This document shows positions 60,301 through 64,000 of a DNA stretch of 64,000 nucleotides, in pieces. The translations under genes and the position numbers were made by a program. The notes under the pieces are model-generated. The model worked only from the letters and a program-made list of their open reading frames with translations, did no database searches and was not told the DNA's origin. The stretch's first letter is position 1. Each line of letters starts with the position of its first letter. The stretch is from Spisula solida. Its lineage: Eukaryota > Mollusca > Bivalvia > Venerida > Mactridae. The DNA lies in the NCBI GenBank assembly GCA_947247005.1, contig OX365952.1, positions 5,044,501-5,108,500 on the forward strand. The letters are read 5' to 3'.

Positions 60301-61617
60301 GTTGGATGAAATGACTCCGGTTTTGTGAACATTATGTTATTACCGAAGTAGTGTTATTATGCATATTGCATCAAAGTCACCATAAATACCTTTTTATGTC
60401 AATTCATATCATTTTATATCATTTTATGTCTTTCTATGTCAGTTTATGTTGTTTCATGCTGCAGATCCTGTATCTGTCAATCATGGGTATTTGTCATGTT
60501 TATAGATATGAAAACTGATTGGGTCATATCCTCAATAATAGCCCCATATCAAATTAAATTAAATAATTTTCAAGTTAAATTTTAGATTTGCGCTTCATTC
60601 AGCCTCTGAGTGAATGTTTATGACTTGCTCATCAATAAGAAGACCCATCGGTCCTGTTTTCAAGGTTAAATTGATAAATACTGAACAATCGAGTGTCTAT
60701 ACAGTCACAATGGTGGGAAGACTTGGTCTTGATAGACATGCATGCATACCTATTCCTTTCTAGGTCGGCAGGTCAAGGTCACTGTAGGTCCAGGTCACAG
60801 TAGCTATGATCAAACATGTTTTATAAATACACAAATGTATGTCTTGTTGGAGACAATATTATATTAAAACACTGAAATATGTTATATAAATTCTGATTGA
60901 CCTTGAAATAATTATTTGACCTTTAGAACAAAAATTCTGATTGACCTGGAAAAAATAATTTGACCTTGAGAAGAAAAATTCTGATTAACATTGAATGAAT
61001 TATTTGACCTTGAGAAAAATTATGATTGACCTTGAATGAAATATTTGACCTTGAGAAAAATAATGATTGACCTTGAACAAATTATTTGACCTTGAGGATA
61101 AATCAGTTTTCATAGACTATCATTACTTCATTAGCATACTTGGTGTTTGACATTATTTCTCACCGTCTTCCTGACCTCTCAGGTAAAAATGCTGCAGAAA
61201 GATTTGTTACGTCGTTACACGGAACTCAAACAATGGACTACAGGTGCGCATTAGTTTCTCTCTCTTGTATGCTTTAGTTGTAACTCTAGAACATTCTGAA
61301 AAAAACTAACACAAACTTTTCTTCATCAAGCATAATATTATAAAAAAAATGGATGCTAAACAAGTCTATTTCATATGTTACTGCAAATTTGGAATTGTTA
61401 TAATATAATGTTATAGTTTTTGCTGATACTCGTGAATTTATTTCAACTGTGATCGACTCCCAAAAAATTTGTGAAAACATTTACCATACTCTTCAATCAA
61501 CGAAAACTATTAATTAATTTTTAAGTATCAAATATAATACACACATTGTATAAGTTTTATTTTTTGGTTTCTTAACATTTTGCAGGCTTTATATCTAGTG
61601 TTAATTCATTTCCATAG
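42078..61617 (+). CDS. LRRC27: Leucine-rich repeat-containing protein 27, 13 exons, about 573 aa
   Basis: Exons: 42078-42356, 43654-43846, 44184-44333, 48381-48554, 51806-52040, 52567-52629, 54661-54819, 55345-55433, 55985-56067, 57097-57173, 58713-58839, 61183-61243 and, less surely, 61586-61617. All junctions are GT-AG with agreeing phases. Residues 1-70 are an acidic, Ser-rich leader. Residues 71-170 hold about four LRRs (TLDLSHKKLRQFP, LYLEGNELSAVP, WLDLRRNYLIRLP, LLLESNNLRTLP) and the cap NITNNPLDFPP. Residues 200-345 are acidic and low in order (SSSDDDWDEDGD). Residues 400-560 are charged and helical, probably coiled coil. The stretch RIKTHTSQMHERRK, then SPQEEMDAARRELE is the conserved C-terminal LRRC27 signature. 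Vertebrate LRRC27 is about 530 aa with the same layout. Its function is poorly known; no reaction is assigned. It shares a promoter region with the Ly6-type gene. Confidence 0.88.
42475..42665. repeat. 22-bp minisatellite in LRRC27 intron 1
   Basis: Units TTCACCATCGTACTTTCGTG TC alternate with CATCATACTTGCGTGTC versions, about eight to nine copies. It starts about 120 bp after exon 1. Overlapping plus-strand frames (42515, 42534) are repeat peptides. Confidence 0.85.
43210..43608 (+). repeat. Dispersed about 400-bp repeat family C, copy 2, in LRRC27 intron 1
   Basis: Collinear with 28137-28522, from 'TTAAAGCCACATTATCTCTC' to 'GGTTACCAAGTTACTGC' and 'ATAGCCGTTTAAGGCC'. Ends about 45 bp before exon 2. 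Confidence 0.75.
43654..43846 (+). CDS. LRRC27: LRRC27 exon 2 (LRRs 2-4)
   Basis: Acceptor TTTTATTTCAG; encodes YLYLEGNELSAVPDELF through LLLESNNLRTLPLELG; phase 1 at the donor GTTTGC. Confidence 0.85.
44184..44333 (+). CDS. LRRC27: LRRC27 exon 3 (LRR cap)
   Basis: Acceptor TATTATTTAG, donor GTAAGT. Encodes LIKSLHGLNITNNPLDFPPQ, then SIIEKGTNEILKFLREM; phase 1. Confidence 0.88.
44421..44599. mobile_element. MITE with ends AGGGGCGTAGCCAG, in LRRC27 intron 3
   Basis: Inverted ends AGGGGCGTAGCCAG / CTGGCTACGCCCCT bound about 179 bp. CATTT and CATTA flank it as a possible 5-bp duplication with one mismatch. Similar ends are widespread among animal hAT-type MITEs. Confidence 0.75.
44709..44819. 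mobile_element. Foldback element with ends AAGGCTCGGTGCA, copy 1
   Basis: AAGGCTCGGTGCAAAACTGT pairs with GGTTATGCACCGAGCCCTT; AT-rich centre. A related copy is at 46950. Confidence 0.6.
44820..45581 (+). other. LRRC27 intron 3, no feature seen
   Basis: Part of the 4-kb intron 44334-48380; nothing coding or repeat-like beyond the entries listed separately. Confidence 0.4.
45582..45698. mobile_element. Foldback (hairpin) element in LRRC27 intron 3
   Basis: The arms CCTGCGTTCAACAAACATTT (left) and AAATATTTGTTGAACGCAGG (right) pair, and pairing continues inward through GTGAAGCATGTTTCGTACCT. The loop is about 25-30 bases. Confidence 0.75.
46204..46413. mobile_element. MITE family B copy 2, in LRRC27 intron 3
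   Basis: Starts TACTGTAAACCAAGAAATTA and ends AAATTGGTTTACAG; collinear with 10659-10871. The minus-strand 69-aa frame is a shadow. Confidence 0.8.
46950..47026. mobile_element. Foldback element, copy 2
   Basis: CGAGGGCTTAGTGCTAAACA pairs with GTTTTGCACTGAGCCCTCG; similar to 44709. Confidence 0.6.
47027..47936 (+). other. LRRC27 intron 3, no feature seen
   Basis: AT-rich; a short 'GAGTTCAAGGTCACAGTGG' fragment near 47565 resembles dispersed repeats. Confidence 0.4.
47937..48233. mobile_element. MITE family E copy 3 (ends CAGGGGTCCT, duplication TTCATT)
   Basis: Ends CAGGGGTCCT / AGGACCCCTG, flanked by exact TTCATT at 47931-47936 and 48234-48239. Shares 'TTTTCATCAAATAACTTTT' with copies 1 and 2. 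Confidence 0.85.
48381..48554 (+). CDS. LRRC27: LRRC27 exon 4
   Basis: Acceptor TTATTTCAG, donor GTATAG. Encodes TMSGRVHTGLRRSEHASIKV and on to VEENDDGDSL; phase 1 at both ends. The apparent ATG-started frame beginning 48302 is intron plus this exon. Confidence 0.82.
48660..48735. repeat. Short inverted repeat TTATCTCCCTTTT / AAAAGGGAGATAAT
   Basis: Ends of the AAGGGAGATAA type, common in bivalve MITEs; about 70 bp in total. Confidence 0.55.
48736..50409 (+). other. LRRC27 intron 4, first half
   Basis: A local duplication at about 49798-49885 ('TATGCTCAGATGGAACTCAG', 'GATGCATGA') is the only structure; the 83-aa frame at 49779 spans it and is not a gene. Confidence 0.45.
50410..50685 (+). 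repeat. Dispersed repeat 'ATACCCCCGCACAAAGAG', copy in LRRC27 intron 4
   Basis: Opposite orientation to 40104-40345. Contains 'GTCTGTCCGTCCGTCCGTC' and 'GGGGTATATTAGTCTGCCGA'. The 70-aa frame at 50491 is repeat-derived. Confidence 0.65.
51080..51272. mobile_element. MITE family A copy 5, left end missing
   Basis: Matches copy 3 from 'CTTATAAGACTCATGCATAT' to 'CTTCTAGTTCTAAGTCAGCG'. Its core reads 'CCTTAAGTAAAGAGTAG', showing the TTAA-like target site in this family. Confidence 0.7.
51303..51465. mobile_element. Possible short TIR element
   Basis: 'TTAGTTCCGTTAGAGGTTT' and 'ACGTTAAACCTCCGACGGAA' are roughly inverted. Inner 'GACGGAACTCAGAACCGG' words are related to the duplication at 49798. 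Confidence 0.4.
51806..52040 (+). CDS. LRRC27: LRRC27 exon 5 (acidic region)
   Basis: Acceptor ACTATTTCAG, donor GTAAGT. Encodes DTSSSDDDWDEDGDLKRYAY and on to AEKIQKAGAMGTVV; ends in phase 2. Confidence 0.88.
52567..52629 (+). CDS. LRRC27: LRRC27 exon 6 (short, basic)
   Basis: Acceptor ATGCTTACAG, donor GTAAAT. With phase 2 at both ends it encodes QKRKSRNVLSKSTESALISP and G. Leaving it out would also keep the frame, so it may be a cassette exon. Confidence 0.65.
53817..54096. mobile_element. TIR element flanked by a 14-bp direct repeat, LRRC27 intron 6
   Basis: ATCTCATTAAAATCAGA and its inverted match TCTGATTTTATTGAGAT bound about 280 bp. GATAGATTGAATTA stands exactly on both sides (53803-53816 and 54094-54107). 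The flanking repeat is partly terminus and partly target duplication; a 9-11-bp duplication would suit a Mutator-like element. Confidence 0.65.
54458..54612. mobile_element. 155-bp MITE with ends CAGGCCTAGACACTAAC, 5-bp duplication ATAGG
   Basis: Ends CAGGCCTAGACACTAAC and GTTGGTGTCGAGCCCTG, with ATAGG at 54453-54457 and 54613-54617. Internal 'CACTGGTCC' words recur. It lies 48 bp before LRRC27 exon 7, so its right edge abuts the branch-point region. Confidence 0.8.
54661..54819 (+). CDS. LRRC27: LRRC27 exon 7
   Basis: Acceptor TATGTTTTAG, donor GTAAGT. Encodes KPQSATSVLDWKVNPYPEPP, APDYINLRSKEERLQ and a charged helix to ILQRRK; phase 2. Confidence 0.88.
55091..55302. mobile_element. MITE family B copy 3, reversed, in LRRC27 intron 7
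   Basis: TACTGTAAACCAATTTACTT to TTTCTTGGTTTACA; reverse orientation to the copies at 10659 and 46204. Ends about 40 bp before exon 8. Confidence 0.8.
55345..55433 (+). CDS. LRRC27: LRRC27 exon 8
   Basis: Acceptor TTGTTTCAG, donor GTTAGT. Encodes DEDMLKDWRNESKRLQQKKY and FDSLRKGTK; phase 1. Confidence 0.85.
55985..56067 (+). CDS. LRRC27: LRRC27 exon 9
   Basis: Acceptor CCTTTTCAG, donor GTAAAT. Encodes DFLDPVQQAPFDIDQNYIHI and PTNEERIK; phase 0. Confidence 0.88.
56104..56474. mobile_element. 371-bp MITE with about 100-bp terminal inverted repeats, LRRC27 intron 9
   Basis: The left end CAGTGTAGCAGTACCAAGTG pairs with the right end, inverted (CAGTGTAGCAATACCACATG). Pairing continues through 'GACTTTTGGCTGCAGTTCCA' and 'CATAAGTATTTTATTTCTTT'. 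AGTAA and AGTTA flank it as a possible 5-bp duplication with one mismatch. The centre holds a splice-like pseudo-exon (56222-56279). Confidence 0.8.
56500..56870 (-). repeat. Dispersed about 400-bp repeat family C, copy 3, reversed
   Basis: Reverse orientation of 28137 and 43210: 'CCTATCTGCAAAATGATGCA', 'AAGATGGAAGGAAACGAAAT', 'GGGAAGCAAATCTTGCAA', 'TTATTGGTCATTTGTAAAA'. Confidence 0.7.
57097..57173 (+). CDS. LRRC27: LRRC27 exon 10
   Basis: Acceptor TGTTTTACAG, donor GTAGGT. Encodes QDVKSAHEKIRRAVSPASRQ and RIEEEK; phase 2. Confidence 0.85.
57174..58712 (+). other. LRRC27 intron 10, nothing further recognised
   Basis: Several open frames of 60-77 codons lack domains and splice support. Confidence 0.45.
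58713..58839 (+). CDS. LRRC27: LRRC27 exon 11 (conserved C-terminal signature)
   Basis: Acceptor CTGTTTACAG, donor GTATGT. Encodes AQRILQLEKRIKTHTSQMHE, RRKQPKGSPQEEMDAARREL and EV; phase 0. Confidence 0.9.
58938..59200 (+). repeat. Dispersed repeat 'GATGAGGGGGTATATTGCTT...', copy 2, LRRC27 intron 11
   Basis: Collinear with 12755-13055 ('TTCAATAACTCAAGAACG', 'GGAGGTTGGTCATCAACAGT', 'TTTTACAAACATCTC'). Confidence 0.65.
59201..60890 (+). other. LRRC27 intron 11, nothing further recognised
   Basis: AT-rich, with scattered 'TCAAGGTCACT' fragments (about 59699 and 60773) and a short TATGTCATTTTATATC-type run at 60395-60450. Confidence 0.4.
60891..61096 (+). repeat. Tandem 41-44-bp repeat with seven exact TGACCTTGA words
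   Basis: Units of ATTCTGATTGACCTTGAA followed by ATAATTATTTGACCTTGAG and a short A-rich spacer. TGACCTTGA is exact at about 60898, 60961, 61005, 61027, 61046, 61068 and 61087, with a few one-mismatch forms between. Ends about 87 bp before exon 12. Confidence 0.85.
61183..61243 (+). CDS. LRRC27: LRRC27 exon 12
   Basis: Acceptor GACCTCTCAG, donor GTGCGC. Encodes VKMLQKDLLRRYTELKQWTT; phase 1. Confidence 0.82.
61586..61617 (+). CDS. LRRC27: LRRC27 candidate terminal exon
   Basis: The acceptor has a long T-rich tract (TTTCTTAACATTTTGCAG). In phase it adds GFISSVNSFP and TAG. Two rivals exist: an exon after TTTATTCAG near 61694 (GIPRKP, stop) and one after AATACAG near 62743 (GQGLYEVI, stop). 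The choice rests on the stronger pyrimidine tract only. Confidence 0.4.
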
Positions 61618-61960
61618 CTGTTTTATGATAAAAAAATCTAAATTTAAAATGCAAAAACTGAATTTTGTGCCATTTTTTTAATAGTGTTTATTCAGGAATT
61701 CCACGTAAGCCTTAAAGCTTTACAAATTAGGCATTTGGGTATAAAATCATAAAACATTTGTCTCACAAAAAATTTTCATTACAGTTTATAGTATTCACAT
61801 AGATTTGTTTAGTATTCATTTATTGCTTGATATGTTCTAAGGAATTTCTCTGTTATTTGTAGCATTGCTAGATTATTGAAAAAAAAATACATGTGGTTTT
61901 AGCGTCTATGTATTATTTGTTGATAATTCATTGCAATCATTATGATAAGCAGAAATCAGG

Positions 61961-62216
61961 CCAGGATCTTCCGAAGCATCTCAACTTGAGCTAAATCACA
62001 TCTCATATATTATCATGTACCTTAAATTTGAGGTAATTTCCTTGAGAGGTATGGCTCATAATTGGCATTACAACACAAAAACATCATTTTGAGTTTAATA
62101 CAGTAAAATTTCAAGATTTCGAAAATTAGATTGATAAAAAATTCTGACTCTGATTTGAGCAAAATCTCAATTTGAGTTGAGATTTCTACTTGAGATGCTT
62201 TGGGAGATCGGAACCT
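61961..62216. mobile_element. MITE family F copy 2
   Basis: 'CCAGGATCTTCCGAAGCATC' pairs with 'GATGCTTTGGGAGATCGGAA' and 'CCTG'. Shares 'GATTTGAGCAAAATCTCAAT' with 37612-37996. Confidence 0.7.
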
Positions 62217-63009
62217 GTTGTCATAGAACTGTTTTGTACCGTTTGTATGCGACAGAGACAGTTATAAGTGTGTGGTCATTCTGTAGTTTCCCTGCCATAT
62301 TGGCCAAGGACCTACAACTTTGAGAAAAACTGTTTTCTATTGATAGCCATATTTTTGTTGCCATTTGTTAGATTTCAATGAAACTTCACATGAATACTTG
62401 GTATCAAGCCTAGTTGTGCTTATTGTCAGGAATTTTAGTTTTGAATCAGATAATTTTTGTCAGAATTGTGATCCCTTGTGGGAGACACCTTTTTGTGTCA
62501 ACAAACCTTTCAGTTTGATTATCATTTTGTGCAGGTGATATTCTTACCTAATACCCAGACTATGGCCATATTCTCCCACATGTAGAGAATCAAAGTTATA
62601 CTATGTCATGTACTATATACCGGTATAATGTTCTTGGAGATTTTTTTTAACTTTTTAAGCAATTTCTAAATATTTTTTATGATAATTGGTTATTATATTA
62701 TTGTCAGTTACATTTTAATCTGGGTTTATTGTCATAATACAGGCCAAGGTTTGTATGAAGTCATATAAGTATGATAATATATGCGCTATGTACTCGGGCT
62801 TGGCAATTTGTATATATATCTGCACCATGACTTGTATACATAGAGTTGCTATTACAAATGTGATTAATTCAACTATTGCTAATATACATCTATACAGTTA
62901 ACTTGATTTAACCTTTTATCCCATATTCTAGTAGTGGTGAGTCCTAACATGCACAGATCCAGAATTTTTTACGGAGGGGGTTCATCCAATAATTTTTTTC
63001 TCAGGAAGG
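62217..63009. other. Downstream of LRRC27, no gene seen
   Basis: A stretch around 62370-62520 ('GTGGGAGACACCTTTTTGTG') resembles 52200-52360 ('GTGGGAGACATACGTTTTTG') and is probably a dispersed repeat. Confidence 0.4.
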
Positions 63010-63490
63010 GCGCAACATACTATACAAACACACTACAAAATACAATGCAAAATACAATACCAAAAAAACTATATAAAATATAATACAAACACATTATAAA
63101 ATATAATACAAAGTACAATGCAAAATATAATACAAATACAATGCAAAAAAACAATACAAAATATAATACAAAAACAATACAACACAATAAAAATACAATA
63201 CCAAATGCAACACAAATGCAATACAAAATATAATACAAAATACAATACAAATTCAGTACAATTAATACAATGCAATACAAAAATACACAACAATACAAAT
63301 ACAATACAATGCAAAATACAATACAAATACAATGCAAAATTCAATAAAAATATAATACGAAACACAATACTAATCAATGCAAAATACAATACAAATACAT
63401 ACAAAAATACAATACAAATATAATACAATGCAATTCAAATACAATGCAAAAATCATAAGAATAACAATACAATGCAAATCAATGCAAATA
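63010..63490. repeat. ATACAA-rich low-complexity satellite
   Basis: Irregular runs of ATACAAA, ATGCAAA and ATACAAT over about 480 bp. The long overlapping frames on both strands (up to 119 aa, rich in Cys/Ile/Val/Tyr or Asn/Thr/Lys) come from this composition. Confidence 0.9.
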
Positions 63491-63743
63491 CCATACAATT
63501 AATATAAAATTTTAATGCAATATTTATTTTGAGGCTATGTCATGATTTCTATTGTCTGATATAAGTATAAATACCGTATTTATGTGGTCAGCGACTTTTA
63601 TATAACCATCTGATTTCAGCCAATATGAAAAAATATCCGTATCTCGGTATGGTGATAAAATATTTGTATAGAGTCATAACCTTACTCCCAATTATTGCAC
63701 AGGTGTTTGTCACATTGATAGATCACTTTTACATGTTCAAATA

Positions 63744-63912
63744 CAGTACAGCCTCTATACAGTGACCCTCTTTGGGAAACACAATGTTCCCAAAAGAGAG
63801 TGTTGCTCTTGAGAGGTTAGTATTCATAGTAAATGATTACTTTTATAACAAAATGATAATACTGCTTAAGAGAGATTGTTGTCCTATGGAGAGCTGCTCT
63901 GTAGAGGTTAAA
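63744..63912. mobile_element. MITE family D copy
   Basis: Starts TACAGTACAGCCTCTATACA. Contains 'GTTGCTCTTGAGAGGTTAG' and 'GAGCTGCTCTGTAGAGGTTA'. The right end is degraded. Confidence 0.6.
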
Positions 63913-64000
63913 CTATATTTAACAAATATCATAAAAATCCAATGTATTTAATTTCTGAGAAAAAAATCTATACCTTGTACAGTTGACAAATATTTTTCGA

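Noticed and set aside
63020..63428. Open frames of 101-119 aa on both strands
   Set aside because: Composition effect of the ATACAA satellite; no domain, overlapping frames on both strands.

Overview
This window is eukaryotic: AT-rich, intron-bearing DNA, crowded with short DNA transposons (MITEs), tRNA-derived SINEs and minisatellites. Several dispersed repeats carry 'TCTGTCTGTCCG' and 'TCAAGGTCAC' stretches of the kind common in bivalve genomes, so a marine or freshwater bivalve mollusc is the best guess. Genus cannot be told from sequence alone.

Layout. (1) 1-8211: no confident exon; repeat-derived DNA, including a GC-rich degenerate block (1-1015), a TIR element (1892-2725), a piggyBac-like element with TTAA duplications inside an older MITE (3889-5504) and a 45-bp-TIR element (6209-6834). 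(2) 8212-11034: the last two coding exons of an unrecognised plus-strand gene whose 5' part is not found. (3) 11035-21628: repeats, a CpG-bearing segment near 14.3-14.6 kb that could be a promoter, and a hAT-like MITE carrying a second nested element (17605-18220). (4) 21629-22390: an intronless 253-aa basic protein of unknown function. (5) 22391-35946: gene-poor, with many MITEs and several minisatellites. (6) 35947-41650, minus strand: a six-exon gene reconstructed by hand, a 340-aa type I membrane protein with signal peptide, two Ly6/uPAR-like cysteine-rich domains, one TM helix and a short tail. (7) 42078-61617, plus strand: a 13-exon LRRC27 orthologue (leucine-rich repeats followed by a long charged helical region). 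(8) 61618-64000: downstream repeats.

The Ly6-type gene and LRRC27 are head to head, with 427 bp between their start codons. That gap holds a perfect CRE (TGACGTCA), an AAGATGGC (YY1-like) site and an ACCGGAAG (ETS-like) site, so they may share a bidirectional promoter.

The most unusual feature is a 34-bp tandem array (about 36082-36735). It repeats the junction between the last intron and last exon of the Ly6-type gene: each unit carries a complete 3' splice acceptor plus the first bases of the exon encoding half of the TM helix. It gives 19 near-identical acceptors in a row, the last being the true one. Just upstream lies a possible alternative first exon that splices in phase and would rebuild the TM helix without the extracellular domains.
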